From contig NZ_FRBD01000020.1 of NCBI RefSeq assembly GCF_900142525.1, positions 32,325 through 96,324 on the forward strand: a stretch of DNA of 64,000 nucleotides, given 5' to 3'. Shown piece by piece: positions 8,894 through 18,325 of this stretch. The DNA comes from Xylanibacter ruminicola (lineage in GTDB: Bacteria > Bacteroidota > Bacteroidia > Bacteroidales > Bacteroidaceae). The position numbers were made by a program, and so were the translations under genes. Positions within the stretch are counted from its first letter, which is position 1. Each line of letters begins with the position of its first letter. The notes under the pieces were generated by a model. It was not told where the DNA came from and did not search any database. It saw only the letters and a program-made list of their open reading frames with translations.

Positions 8894-11800
8894 GTGAAGT
8901 TACTTAAACGATTTATTAGTTTGACAATTTGGGGTGTCATATTGCTAAATGTGACACTTATGGCTGTATCATATATTCCGCAGACTCAACGCTTCATTGG
9001 AGGCAAAATTGCAAGGGCTGTTTCAGATAAACTCGGCACCCAAGTAAGTATCGGGCGAGTGGATCTGGGACTGTTTAGCCGCATCATTATCGACGACGTA
9101 AAGATACTTGACCAGCAGCAGAAAGAGATGCTGCAAGTAGGCCGCCTGTCGGTACGTTTGGAACTCTGGCCGCTACTTGACGGAAAAATATCCATCTCAT
9201 CGGCACAACTGTTTGGCGCACATTTCCTTTTATATAAGGCAGATGCACAGAGCAAGCCCAACTTCCAGTTTGCGCTCGACTCGCTGGCATCAAAGGACAC
9301 CACCAGCCACAACCCACTCGATCTGCGCATCAAATCGCTCATCATACGCCGGTCAAGCCTGACTTACGACCAGCTGGACCAGCCCCGCACGCCCGAGGTA
9401 TTCAACCCACAACACTTGAAAGTTCAGGGGTTGAGTGCCCATATCAACCTGCGTACGCTAACAGACGACTCGCTAAACGTGAATGTAAAGCGCCTGGAGT
9501 TTAAGGAGCAGAGCGGACTCACGGTAAAGCGTATCAAATTCCATCTGGCAGCCGGGCGCAAGCAGTCGCAACTGGAGAATCTGTGGGTAGAGCTACCCCA
9601 GTCGCGCGTACAGATAGACAGTCTCCATGCCAGCTATCTACTAACCGATAACGGACTGCAGAAGGGTTCGATAGACTACTACGGAAAGATTTCAGAAGCG
9701 CGTATAACCCCCTCAGAACTAAGTTGTTTCGTTCCTATACTAAAGGATTTTAAGAATCCCATTTCTATAGCCACAAGTTTCAAGGGGTCCAACACCGAAG
9801 TGTATACCCCCAGCCTGCTGGTATCATCAGCCGGGCACGATTTAGACATCAACGCTAATGGCTGGATCAGTAATTGGCAGCAGCGTCCATCGTGGAATCT
9901 GCAGCTTAACCACGTTGCCGTTTCCGAGGGCTATCTTAATCTGCTCTCAAAGGCATTTCCGCAGATTCCATCGCAGCTCGCCACGCTTGGCAACGTACAG
10001 ATATCAGGCAGCTGCAATCGCGACAAGCAGGGCGCCGGTACCTTGCAGAGCGACATCCATACAGGCGCTGGCGATGCTACGGTAGCTATGAATCTGGCTG
10101 CCGACCAGACGTTTGGCGGCACCATAGACATCAACGCCCTGAACCTGCAGAAGATTCTGGGCGACAACAATCTTGGCAAGCTAACCTCAACCCTCAAACT
10201 GAACGGAAAGCTGAATGAGGGCCAGAAGCCCGATGTAAACGTAGAAGGCACCATCAGCCAACTGGACTACAAGGGCTATTCGTACCACAATCTGACACTT
10301 AACGGAGGTTACAAGAAGGGCATCGTCGATGCCAATCTCGACATCAACGACCCACATCTCGAGGCGCAAATCCACACTGAACTATCAGACAAACAAATCA
10401 GTCATAACAAACTGAACAACATTAAGTTACAAGCATCAATATCAAAGATAGACCCATTGATTATTCACCTAACCGACAAGTGGGGCGATGTAACCATCAG
10501 CGGACAGCTGGATGCCGATATGGCTGCTCGCAACCTGAACGATGCCCAGGGCAATATCCGCCTGAGCAAGTTCCATATTTCGGCAACAGAGAATCATCCT
10601 GCCTATAGTCTTGACAACCTCAACATCACCACTGGTCGCGAAAACGGTATTCATTATCTGACCATCAAGAGCGATTTTGCCGATGCCGAGCTGAGAGGTC
10701 AGTTCGACTACAGCACGCTGGCAGCCAGTCTTACCAATCTGCTGAAGTCTAAGCTCCCTACTCTGCCTGGTCTGCCCGCAACAAGCACCAAGGCCAACAA
10801 CAATTTTGTGATGCGACTGATGGTGAGCAAGAGCGACTGGATGCGCCGCCTGTTGGGTATCGACGTACAGCTGCGCCAGCCTGTAACGCTACAAGCCCGC
10901 GTCAACGACTTTACCAGCGAGTTGTATCTGAATGGCGACCTGCCCTCGTTTGCTTATAACGGTTCGTGGTACAGCGACGGATATATCAACATTTCATCGC
11001 CTGCCGACACCATGCGCTGCAACGTCAGCATACAGAAGCTGATGGATAACGGCCAGCACCTAGACCTTGGACTCTCGGCCCATGCGGCTAACAACAACCT
11101 CACCACATCGATTCTGTGGGACAATCACGACGCCAGCGAGCGCATGAGCGGCCAACTGAACACCATCATGCAGCTATACCATAATGTAGCCAATAAGCCC
11201 GAGGCCCACCTGCGCATCATGCCATCGCACATCATTCTGCGTGGCGAAGGCTGGAATGTAGAGCCATCCGACGTGCTTTACAGCGACAAGTTCCTGCTGG
11301 TAGACCACTTTGCAGTACACCACGGCAGCCAGCATATCATCGTGGATGGAATCGCCTCTAAAAACGAGACCGACTCACTTACCGTCGACCTGCGCGAGGT
11401 AGAGGTGGGCTATATCCTCGACCTGGTGAACTTCCACAGCGTAGAGTTCAGCGGCAAGGCTACGGGCAAGGCCCGCGCCTGGCAGCTGTTCGATGAATTC
11501 AAGGCAAATGCCGATCTCAACGTCAATGAATTCAAGTTCGAACGCGGGCGCATGGGTGTGCTGCACGCCAAGGCTAACTGGAACCACGAGGCACAGCAGA
11601 TAGACATCCACGCCGTAGCCAACGATGGATCCGAGGCCAAGACATTTGTCGACGGCTACGTATCGCCCGTACACAACACCATCGATCTGGGCATCCGCGC
11701 CGACGGCACCAGCATCGAGTTCATGCATAACTTCACCAAGAGTTTCCTGAGCAGCATTACAGGCCAGGGCGAAGGTCAGGTGCGCCTGTCAGGCACGCTC

Positions 11801-13327
11801 GACAACATCAACCTGACTGGAAAGCTGATTGTAGATGGCGAGGCCACCGTAACGCCGCTGAACACCACCTATAAACTGGTAAGAGATACCGTTATCATGA
11901 TTCCCGATGAAATCGAGCTCCACAACATGCGAATTGTCGATGCCTTGGGTAGCGAGGGCACACTCTCGGGCGGTATCCACCACGAGCACCTGACCAACCT
12001 GAGCTACGATCTCTTTGTAAGGGCCGACAACCTGCTGGCTTACGATTTCACCGACTTCGGCGAGTCAACCTTCTACGGCACCGTCTATGCCTCGGGCGAT
12101 GTATCTATCAGCGGTCATGGCAACGACGTGATCATCAACTGCAACGTCACCCCCCAGCCCGGCACGGTATTCGTGTATAACGCCGCCAGCCCCGATGCCA
12201 TCAGCAATCAGGAGTTCATCACCTGGGAGAATAATAATACTAGCATGTCTAGCAAGGCTAGTATATCGAGTTCTGCCGAGCGCGCGACATCGCGCGCCGA
12301 CGATACTGATATCTACATCAATTTCCAGATAAACGCCAATCCATCGGCAGCCGTCAAGCTACTCATGGACCAGAACACCAAGGATTACATCACGCTCTAC
12401 GGCAACGGTTCGCTGCGTGCATCATTCCACAACAAGGGCTCGTTCAATATGTTCGGCACTTACACCGTTGATCACGGCACCTATGGCATCACCATCCAGA
12501 ACATCATCCGCAAGAACTTCACATTTAATCGCGGTGGAACCATTGTTTTTGGTGGCGATCCTTATCAGGCCGCACTCAATCTGCAAGCCGTATATACAGT
12601 TAATGGCGTAAGTCTGAGCGACCTGAACATCGGCAACTCGTTTACCAACAACACTATCCGCGTAAACTGTCTGATGAACATCAGCGGACAGCCTGCAGCA
12701 CCAAGGGTTGACTTCGACCTCGAGATGCCTACCGTGAATGCCGATGAGCAACAGATGGTACGCTCTATCATCAACGGTCAGCAGGAGATGAACCAGCAGG
12801 TAGTTTACCTGCTAGCCATCGGCCGATTCTACAATCAGGGCGTTAACAACAGCGGCAGCAACGAACGCACCGACCAGACCACGCTGGCCATGCAGAGCTT
12901 CCTTTCTGGTACGCTTTCATCGCAAATCAACACGCTCATCAACCAGTTTATCAAGAACGACAACTGGAACTTCGGAGCTAACATCTCTACTGGAAATGAA
13001 GGATGGCATAATGCTGAATATGAGGGTATTATAAACGGACGAATGCTGAATAACAGACTGCTCATCAATGGTCAGTTCGGCTATCGCGACAATGCCACTC
13101 AGGCCACGCCGTCGTTCATTGGCGACTTCGATGTGCAGTACCTGCTCTACCCCAATGGCAACCTGGCCCTCAAGGTGTATAACCAGACTAACGATCGCTA
13201 CTTCACCAAGTCATCGCTCAACACCCAAGGCATCGGCCTCATCATGAAAAAGGATTTCAACGGCATTCGCGATCTCTTTACAACAAAGAAGAAAAGGAGG
13301 AATGGAAAGGAAGTTAAAGGGAAGTGA
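8894..13327 (+). CDS. tamB: TamB-like translocation and assembly protein (DUF490 family)
   Basis: A very large envelope protein, 1477 residues from the chosen GTG, with an N-terminal anchor (KLLKRF then a hydrophobic helix ending near VSYIPQTQ). A long series of beta-strand-rich, AsmA/TamB-like repeats follows. The C-terminal ~350 residues (FGGDPYQAALNLQAVYTVNG through YLLYPNGNLALKVYNQTN) carry the TamB domain signature. TamB proteins bridge the inner and outer membranes and are linked to lipid transport and outer-membrane protein assembly. An upstream ATG at 8846 adds 16 residues with no signal character and lies before the -7 box, so I prefer GTG 8894. The last codons lie in a repeat arm. 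Confidence 0.9.
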   Translation: MKLLKRFISLTIWGVILLNVTLMAVSYIPQTQRFIGGKIARAVSDKLGTQVSIGRVDLGLFSRIIIDDVKILDQQQKEMLQVGRLSVRLELWPLLDGKISISSAQLFGAHFLLYKADAQSKPNFQFALDSLASKDTTSHNPLDLRIKSLIIRRSSLTYDQLDQPRTPEVFNPQHLKVQGLSAHINLRTLTDDSLNVNVKRLEFKEQSGLTVKRIKFHLAAGRKQSQLENLWVELPQSRVQIDSLHASYLLTDNGLQKGSIDYYGKISEARITPSELSCFVPILKDFKNPISIATSFKGSNTEVYTPSLLVSSAGHDLDINANGWISNWQQRPSWNLQLNHVAVSEGYLNLLSKAFPQIPSQLATLGNVQISGSCNRDKQGAGTLQSDIHTGAGDATVAMNLAADQTFGGTIDINALNLQKILGDNNLGKLTSTLKLNGKLNEGQKPDVNVEGTISQLDYKGYSYHNLTLNGGYKKGIVDANLDINDPHLEAQIHTELSDKQISHNKLNNIKLQASISKIDPLIIHLTDKWGDVTISGQLDADMAARNLNDAQGNIRLSKFHISATENHPAYSLDNLNITTGRENGIHYLTIKSDFADAELRGQFDYSTLAASLTNLLKSKLPTLPGLPATSTKANNNFVMRLMVSKSDWMRRLLGIDVQLRQPVTLQARVNDFTSELYLNGDLPSFAYNGSWYSDGYINISSPADTMRCNVSIQKLMDNGQHLDLGLSAHAANNNLTTSILWDNHDASERMSGQLNTIMQLYHNVANKPEAHLRIMPSHIILRGEGWNVEPSDVLYSDKFLLVDHFAVHHGSQHIIVDGIASKNETDSLTVDLREVEVGYILDLVNFHSVEFSGKATGKARAWQLFDEFKANADLNVNEFKFERGRMGVLHAKANWNHEAQQIDIHAVANDGSEAKTFVDGYVSPVHNTIDLGIRADGTSIEFMHNFTKSFLSSITGQGEGQVRLSGTLDNINLTGKLIVDGEATVTPLNTTYKLVRDTVIMIPDEIELHNMRIVDALGSEGTLSGGIHHEHLTNLSYDLFVRADNLLAYDFTDFGESTFYGTVYASGDVSISGHGNDVIINCNVTPQPGTVFVYNAASPDAISNQEFITWENNNTSMSSKASISSSAERATSRADDTDIYINFQINANPSAAVKLLMDQNTKDYITLYGNGSLRASFHNKGSFNMFGTYTVDHGTYGITIQNIIRKNFTFNRGGTIVFGGDPYQAALNLQAVYTVNGVSLSDLNIGNSFTNNTIRVNCLMNISGQPAAPRVDFDLEMPTVNADEQQMVRSIINGQQEMNQQVVYLLAIGRFYNQGVNNSGSNERTDQTTLAMQSFLSGTLSSQINTLINQFIKNDNWNFGANISTGNEGWHNAEYEGIINGRMLNNRLLINGQFGYRDNATQATPSFIGDFDVQYLLYPNGNLALKVYNQTNDRYFTKSSLNTQGIGLIMKKDFNGIRDLFTTKKKRRNGKEVKGK

Positions 13328-13391
13328 AAAGGAAGTTAAAAGGACATTACCAACAGTAAAGCTATTGTCCCTTTAACTTCCCTTTCACTTC
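13300..13391. repeat. Inverted repeat with GGAAGTTAAAGG words, overlapping the tamB end
   Basis: The core arms are 13321-13345 and 13367-13391, 25 bp each with two differences, around a 21-bp centre. The arms contain the words GGAAGTTAAA and GAAGTGAAA, and the word also occurs within the last codons of tamB (near 13308). It probably works as a bidirectional terminator between tamB and the convergent EamA gene. Its build matches the other word-armed repeats of this window. Confidence 0.75.
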
Positions 13392-13414
13392 TCTTCTATT
13401 CCCTTTAACTCCCC

Positions 13415-14332
13415 TTACTTACTACCTATATACAGGAACACCATTCCCAGCAGTACCAGCGCCAGGTCGAAGGCCTTGGCCTTGAGGTTCTTCTCATGGA
13501 AGAACATCGCACCAAACATAAAGCTTACAATCACGCTTCCACGACGAATCATCGACACAATCGATATCATCGCCTCGGGCAGACTGAGCGAATAGAAGTA
13601 CATAAAGTCGGCTGTCGACAGAAACACACTCACGCCCACTATCGACCACGACCAGTGGAACGGCGTTGTCTCCTTATGCTTAGGCCACCACAACAGCATC
13701 AGCATAGCACCCATCATAAAACATTGATAGATGTTATACCACGACTGCACCATCATGCGGTCCAGTCCCACGCCCCCACTCTCTACCGGAGCCATCAGGA
13801 ATTTGTCATATAGTCCGCTCACGGCGCCAAGCACCGCAGCACCTACAATCATATATATCCAATGATCGTGCTTAAAGTCGATACCCTCCTTCTTACCACT
13901 CTTGCTCAACAACAGGAACGAGGCGATGGCCAGCAGCACACCAATCCATTGCCAATGGTTCAGGCGCTCGCCAAACACCAGCAGCGCTCCCACCAGCGTC
14001 ATCACAGGGCGAGTGGCGTTGATAGGCCCCACAATCGTCAGGGGCAGGTGCTTCATGCCGAAGTAGCCCAGAATCCAGCTCGACAGCACTATCAGACTCT
14101 TCAGCAGAATATACTTATGCATCTCCCAACCGCCGCTGGCCACATGAAACATGCCGCCATCAAGCACGTCGGTAGTACCGCTCAGTACGATGAACGGCAG
14201 GAAGATGATGCTCGAAAACAAGGTATTCAGAAACAAAACCGGTATCACGGCATTAGCCTTCAAGGCCTGTTTCTTCAACGAATCATAGCAGCCCAACAAA
14301 GCCGCCGACATAAATGCTAATATTAACCACAT
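13415..14332 (-). CDS. EamA/DMT-family transporter
   Basis: A 305-residue inner-membrane protein with about ten predicted helices in two EamA-like halves; the first half contains YFGMKHLPLTIVGPINATRPV. The drug/metabolite transporter superfamily exports or imports small metabolites; the substrate cannot be read from sequence. It lies 36 bp after truA on the same strand, so it is probably the last gene of a three-gene operon with the outer-membrane protein gene and truA. Confidence 0.85.
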   Translation of the reverse strand: MWLILAFMSAALLGCYDSLKKQALKANAVIPVLFLNTLFSSIIFLPFIVLSGTTDVLDGGMFHVASGGWEMHKYILLKSLIVLSSWILGYFGMKHLPLTIVGPINATRPVMTLVGALLVFGERLNHWQWIGVLLAIASFLLLSKSGKKEGIDFKHDHWIYMIVGAAVLGAVSGLYDKFLMAPVESGGVGLDRMMVQSWYNIYQCFMMGAMLMLLWWPKHKETTPFHWSWSIVGVSVFLSTADFMYFYSLSLPEAMISIVSMIRRGSVIVSFMFGAMFFHEKNLKAKAFDLALVLLGMVFLYIGSK

Positions 14333-14368
14333 TATCCTAAAACTTTATTTTAACCCGTAGGCCATAAT

Positions 14369-15103
14369 TTAATATACTACATTTTCCAGGAACAGCGCGT
14401 TGCCCGGCATCGAGTCGCCCGCATCGCTGCGTTGCTTGCCTTCAATCACGGCGCGCAGTCCATCCAGCGTCAATCGTCCACGCCCCACGTCGATCATCGT
14501 ACCCACCACGGCACGAACCATATTACGAAGAAAGCGGTTGGCCGAAATCACAAAGTACCACTCATACTCGCCCGTCTGAATCCACTCAGCACGAGTCACG
14601 TGGCACAATGTGGTCTTTACGTCAGAGTGCGCCTTGCAGAAAGCGCCAAAGTCCTCGTACTCCATCAATATTTGTCCGGCACGATTCATCGCCTCGAAAT
14701 CCAACGGATAGTGAATCTCGCACGAGTATGCCTTCAAGAACGGATCCTTGCGCGTATGGATATAGTAATGATAAGTACGCTCAGTAGCCGAGAATCGCGC
14801 ATGCATCTCGGGCGACACCTCTTCTATCTTTCTGATCGAGATATCCCCCGCCAGCATTCTGTTCATCTTATACGCCAGCTGCTTGCAGTCCAATTCGCCC
14901 TCATAATCAAAGTGGGCTACCATGGTTCGTGCATGCACCCCTGCATCAGTACGCCCTGCCCCAGTAATCGCTATCTCACGCCTCAGCAGCGTGCTCAGCA
15001 CCCGTTGCAGTTCGCCCTGCACCGATATACCGTTAGGCTGCACCTGCCATCCGTGATAGTTAGTGCCGTCGTAGCTAAGTGTTATAAAATATCGCTTCAC
15101 CAT
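14369..15103 (-). CDS. truA: tRNA pseudouridine(38-40) synthase
   Basis: A 244-residue enzyme that converts uridines 38-40 of the tRNA anticodon stem to pseudouridine. The catalytic Asp is in GRTDAGVHAR. Other family features are LSYDGTNYHGWQVQPN at the N-terminus and FLRNMVRAVVGTM near the C-terminus. The start overlaps the end of the upstream outer-membrane protein gene by 7 bases. Confidence 0.96.
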   Translation of the reverse strand: MVKRYFITLSYDGTNYHGWQVQPNGISVQGELQRVLSTLLRREIAITGAGRTDAGVHARTMVAHFDYEGELDCKQLAYKMNRMLAGDISIRKIEEVSPEMHARFSATERTYHYYIHTRKDPFLKAYSCEIHYPLDFEAMNRAGQILMEYEDFGAFCKAHSDVKTTLCHVTRAEWIQTGEYEWYFVISANRFLRNMVRAVVGTMIDVGRGRLTLDGLRAVIEGKQRSDAGDSMPGNALFLENVVY

Positions 15104-15684
15104 CTGTTATCCCATCCGTTACGTTGATCCCACACACTCAGCTGCACGCTGAAGTGCGGATTGATATTATACTTTACCGATGCACCTATCTTATCGCCGA
15201 AGTCGCTACCCAGCCACCACATCTGCTGTAGGGGCATTCGCGGTTGCATCAACGACTTCTGCGCAAATACGGCAGCCTCCCAATGCTCGTCGAAGCGGTA
15301 GTTCAGCATCGCCGTCAGTCCGGCGTCCTTCATCTGATGTCGGCCCCAGTCCAGAAAACTCGAGTATCCGCCAATAGAGAACGAGAGTTTTGGCATCAAT
15401 TGTCCAGCATACATCACCGCCACACTATTAGCAAAGCCGCTACCCGAATTCTTTCCAAGTCCGAAGATGGCCGATGCCGATAGTGACGCATTCAGCCCGG
15501 GATGCAGATCCCAATTACCCAGACCAGTAAACATACTGCCTATATAGGGATAAGTGGCTATAGTGCCCCGATAAGTAAGCGGTGGCAACGAGAAAGTTGT
15601 GTCGGGCATCAGCACATCGCGCTGTTCCTGCGCCTCAGCGCAAGCACAGCAACACAACATTACTATCATTACCCACTTTCTCAT
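15097..15684 (-). CDS. Small predicted outer-membrane beta-barrel protein
   Basis: A 195-residue protein with a signal peptide (MRKWVMIVMLCCCACAEA, cleavage likely near AEA-QE). The mature part alternates polar and aromatic residues in strand-like segments and ends in an aromatic residue, as outer-membrane barrels do. I do not recognise a named family. A -7 box on the minus strand (TAACTTTG, 15693-15700) lies only 8 bases before the ATG, so the leader would be very short. It is first in an operon with truA and the EamA gene. Confidence 0.6.
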   Translation of the reverse strand: MRKWVMIVMLCCCACAEAQEQRDVLMPDTTFSLPPLTYRGTIATYPYIGSMFTGLGNWDLHPGLNASLSASAIFGLGKNSGSGFANSVAVMYAGQLMPKLSFSIGGYSSFLDWGRHQMKDAGLTAMLNYRFDEHWEAAVFAQKSLMQPRMPLQQMWWLGSDFGDKIGASVKYNINPHFSVQLSVWDQRNGWDNRW

Positions 15685-15692
15685 TTCGGGTG

Positions 15693-15700
15693 CAAAGTTA
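15693..15700 (-). promoter_or_regulatory. -7 box for the outer-membrane protein-truA operon
   Basis: On the minus strand TAACTTTG then CACCCG, with the ATG starting 8 bases downstream. Confidence 0.5.
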
Positions 15701-15742
15701 TGATTATTCTATGAAACATCCAAACTTTTTAAAGCAGAAATA

Positions 15743-15896
15743 TTCCAATTCCAGTTATTCCAATAAAAAAAATGAAGGGGCATTATCCTTATAATATATA
15801 TATAACTAATTGATATATAGATAGTTATATATAATAATTAATAGAATTTAACAGAACTCGATTTCAAGAAACAAACTGGAATAACTGGAATTGGAA
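15743..15896. repeat. Inverted repeat with ATTCCA-word arms and AT-rich inner palindrome
   Basis: Perfect 20-bp arms lie at 15743-15762 and 15877-15896; each contains ATTCCA-type words. Inside is an AT-only hairpin (TATATATAACTA at 15797-15808 with its complement at 15822-15833). A partial extra copy (AATATTCCAGTTTCAT) lies near 15946. The surrounding 15701-16200 interval has no credible gene. Confidence 0.8.
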
Positions 15897-16074
15897 CGCT
15901 TTCCTTCTCAACACTCATCTAAAGGACTGAATATCAACAAGATACAATATTCCAGTTTCATCCACGCCCGTCATACTAATCCTCTAAAAGGCCTCAAATG
16001 CAAAAAATACAGGCTTTTAATCCCATTTTTTGACTGAGAGTTTTGTTTTTCAAGCCAAAATGAGTCATTTTTGT

Positions 16075-16139
16075 TCTCTAGTTAGGCAACAAAATTTCCC
16101 TAGTTAGGGAACAATTGTTATCTAGTTAGGCAACAAAAC
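16075..16139. repeat. Three tandem palindromes with CTAGTTAGG core
   Basis: Three units of about 22 bases follow one another, each centred on CTAGTTAGG (cores near 16078, 16099 and 16122). The middle one is a perfect palindrome (TTCCCTA, GT, TAGGGAA). The outer two share TAGTTAGGCAACAAAA on their right sides. They end about 65 bp before the -7 box of the Nudix gene, so they could be an operator or a structured RNA region. Confidence 0.65.
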
Positions 16140-16205
16140 GCCCTTTTAAGACCATTTCTATGAGTTAAATAAATAAAAAGGACAAGGAATTATCGAAAGT
16201 ATGAT

Positions 16206-16213
16206 TACCTTTG
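16206..16213 (+). promoter_or_regulatory. -7 box of the Nudix gene
   Basis: TACCTTTG followed by CGGGCG. It falls inside a longer possible reading frame that begins at 16201, which argues that the real start is ATG 16222. Confidence 0.55.
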
Positions 16214-16221
16214 CGGGCGAT

Positions 16222-16722
16222 ATGAAAGATAATAGTTTTGAGAAGTTTCCGATAGTAGATGAGGAGGGGCGCGTGATTGGTGAGGCTACACGCGGTGAGT
16301 GCCACAGCGGATCGAAGTTGCTGCACCCTGTGGTGCATCTGCATGTGTTTAACAGCAAAGGCGAGGTGTACCTGCAGCGCCGACCTGACTGGAAGGACAT
16401 ACAGCCTGGCAAGTGGGACACCAGCGTGGGCGGACATATTGACTACGGCGAAGAGCCCGAACAGGCATTGGTACGCGAAGTGCGCGAGGAGCTGGGTATC
16501 ACAGACTTTAAGCCAGAGCGCATAGGCAAATACGTGTTTGAAAGCAAACGCGAAAAGGAGCTAGTATATGTGCATCGCACTACCTATGACGGACCTGTAA
16601 CGCCATCGGCCGAGGAGCTGAACGGCGGCAGATTCTGGACTCTCGACGAGATACGCCAAGCCATCGGGAAAGATGTGCTGACTCCTAACTTTGAAAGCGA
16701 GTTCCAGAAGTTTTTTCTATAA
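16222..16722 (+). CDS. Nudix hydrolase (isopentenyl-diphosphate isomerase-like)
   Basis: A 166-residue Nudix protein. The Nudix box is complete: GGHIDYGEEPEQ followed by REVREELGI, with the metal-binding REVREE core. The arrangement, with HPVVHLHVFN and YLQRRPDWKDIQPGKWD ahead of the box, resembles the YfcD/IPP-isomerase-like subgroup. That subgroup has mixed or unknown substrates. Start ATG 16222 was chosen because the upstream in-frame ATG 16201 precedes the -7 box. It is followed 10 bases later by the EFR1-like gene, so the two are probably co-transcribed. Confidence 0.88.
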   Translation: MKDNSFEKFPIVDEEGRVIGEATRGECHSGSKLLHPVVHLHVFNSKGEVYLQRRPDWKDIQPGKWDTSVGGHIDYGEEPEQALVREVREELGITDFKPERIGKYVFESKREKELVYVHRTTYDGPVTPSAEELNGGRFWTLDEIRQAIGKDVLTPNFESEFQKFFL

Positions 16723-16732
16723 ACTTTGAGGT

Positions 16733-17554
16733 ATGATATTCTATTTTAGCGGTACTGGTAATACAAGGTTTGTGGCCGAGCAGATAGCTGCTGGCATCGG
16801 CGAGGAGCTGGTGTTTATTCCTGATGCTATTCGAGATAATCGGTACGAGTTTTCGATTGCTCTCAATGAGAGTATTGGTTTCTGCTTTCCTACGCATGGG
16901 TGGCAGCCGCCTAGGATTGTTAGTGAATTCATTAGAAAGCTGAAGATTGATCAGACCACCCCTAGCCCCTCCTACTCAGGAGGGGAAACTAATACCCATG
17001 TTTGGGCGGTGACTACTTGTGGGGATAATATGGGCGAGGCGATGACGATACTGAATAAGGAGCTGGCAGCGAACGACAAACTGAAATGCGGCGGAAAACC
17101 TATGGTGGCATCGGCGGTGTTCAGCGTGATTATGCCCGAATCGTATGTCTGTCTGCCGTTTATGTATACAGATACCGAGGAGAAGGAGCGAGCCAAGATT
17201 GCAGAAGCCCGAAAACAGTTGCCACATATTATAGAATGTATACGCGAGAGGCAAACAGGCATAGAGGAGCTGGAGAAAGGCAGCACTCCCCGACTCTACT
17301 CGTATGTGATTGGCGCATACTTCAACGCGCGGATGGTGAACGACAAGAAGTTTACGGTTGATGCTGATGCGTGTATCAAATGCGGCAAATGTCAGAAAGT
17401 GTGTCCTGTAGATAATATAACAGGAACACCGCCCGAGTGGAATCACAACGGACGATGTACTTCATGTTTGGCTTGTTATCATTACTGCCCTACCCACGCC
17501 ATTAACTTCGGCAAAATCACCCGAAAACGCGGGCAGTACTATTTTAAGAAATAA
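16733..17554 (+). CDS. EFR1-like flavodoxin-ferredoxin fusion protein
   Basis: A 273-residue soluble redox protein. The N-terminus (YFSGTGNTRFVAEQIA) is a flavodoxin-like FMN-binding loop. The C-terminus has two 4Fe-4S motifs, CIKCGKCQKVCP and CTSCLACYHYCP. Proteins of this build (EFR1 family) are thought to move electrons between flavins and ferredoxins; the partner is unknown. Residues 74-88 are encoded by a palindromic REP-like repeat in frame, an unusual insertion into a coding sequence between the flavodoxin core segments. It is probably co-transcribed with the upstream Nudix gene. Confidence 0.85.
   Translation: MIFYFSGTGNTRFVAEQIAAGIGEELVFIPDAIRDNRYEFSIALNESIGFCFPTHGWQPPRIVSEFIRKLKIDQTTPSPSYSGGETNTHVWAVTTCGDNMGEAMTILNKELAANDKLKCGGKPMVASAVFSVIMPESYVCLPFMYTDTEEKERAKIAEARKQLPHIIECIRERQTGIEELEKGSTPRLYSYVIGAYFNARMVNDKKFTVDADACIKCGKCQKVCPVDNITGTPPEWNHNGRCTSCLACYHYCPTHAINFGKITRKRGQYYFKK
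16956..16990 (+). repeat. CCCCTAGCCCCTCC / AGGAGGGGAAA palindromic repeat, copy 2, in a coding sequence
   Basis: ACCCCTAGCCCCTCC, a 5-base centre, then AGGAGGGGAAA. It is nearly identical to the copy at 2745-2790 and lies in frame inside the EFR1-like gene, where it encodes about TTPSPSYSGGE. Confidence 0.75.
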
Positions 17555-17560
17555 TAAAAG

Positions 17561-17640
17561 CCTACGGATTTTACGGATTTTACGGATTAATCTCTAAGAT
17601 CGCAACACGAAAAAATATAAAAATCCGTATAATCCGTAGG
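17561..17640. repeat. Inverted repeat with ACGGATT-word arms
   Basis: Arms 17561-17579 and 17622-17640 pair over 19 bp with one mismatch. The left arm continues with further ACGGATT copies. It separates the convergent EFR1-like gene and yggS and is a likely bidirectional terminator. A 16-bp piece of the right side (17631-17646) recurs exactly at 63093-63108. Confidence 0.75.
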
Positions 17641-17650
17641 TAAAATAATA

Positions 17651-18325
17651 TTAATATACTCTTGGACCGAAGATTTTCGTTCCTACACGAATCATGGTGG
17701 AGCCGGTTTCGAGGGCTATGGGATAATCATCGCTCATGCCCCACGAACGCTCGCAGAAGGCATCATCATCGGCGAAGTATTCAGCTTTAACCTCGTCGAA
17801 GAAATCGCGGGCGATGCTCATCTCGCGGCGAATCTGCTCAGTATCCTCTACAAACGATGCCATCATCATCAATCCGCATATCTGCACGTTCTTCATCTCG
17901 CGCCACTCGCCGCCAGCCAATAGTTCGCGACAGGCATCGAGGGTAAGACCGTATTTGGTAGCCTCTTCGGCTATATGCAGTTCCAGCAGCACTTTGATAA
18001 CCCGGCCGCACTTCTCAGCCTGCTTGTTAATCTCGCGCAGAAGTTTGAGCGAATCAACAGCCTCGATCATCGACACATAGGGAGCTATGTACTTCACCTT
18101 GTTAGTCTGCAGATGGCCGATAAAGTGCCACTCAATATCAGTTGGCAGCGACTGGTGTTTCAATCGCAGCTCCTGTTCGTGACTCTCACCAAACACACGC
18201 TGACCTTCCTCGTATGCAGCCTCGATATACTCGTTGGGGTGATACTTAGAGATAGCCACAAGGCGAACGCCCTGTGGCAAATGGTCGATGACCTCGTGCA
18301 GATGAGATTTAACGTCGTAATCCAT
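17651..18325 (-). CDS. YggS/PROSC family PLP-homeostasis protein
   Basis: A 224-residue pyridoxal-5'-phosphate-binding protein with the fold of the alanine racemase N-domain. The PLP lysine is in LVAISKYHPNE. Family motifs FGESHEQEL, EWHFIGHLQTNKVK and SWGMSDDYPIALETGSTMIRVG are all present. YggS proteins buffer PLP and affect amino-acid metabolism rather than catalysing a known reaction. The start overlaps the stop of the DUF4494-like gene by one base (TAATG), so the two are translationally coupled. Confidence 0.95.
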   Translation of the reverse strand: MDYDVKSHLHEVIDHLPQGVRLVAISKYHPNEYIEAAYEEGQRVFGESHEQELRLKHQSLPTDIEWHFIGHLQTNKVKYIAPYVSMIEAVDSLKLLREINKQAEKCGRVIKVLLELHIAEEATKYGLTLDACRELLAGGEWREMKNVQICGLMMMASFVEDTEQIRREMSIARDFFDEVKAEYFADDDAFCERSWGMSDDYPIALETGSTMIRVGTKIFGPRVY

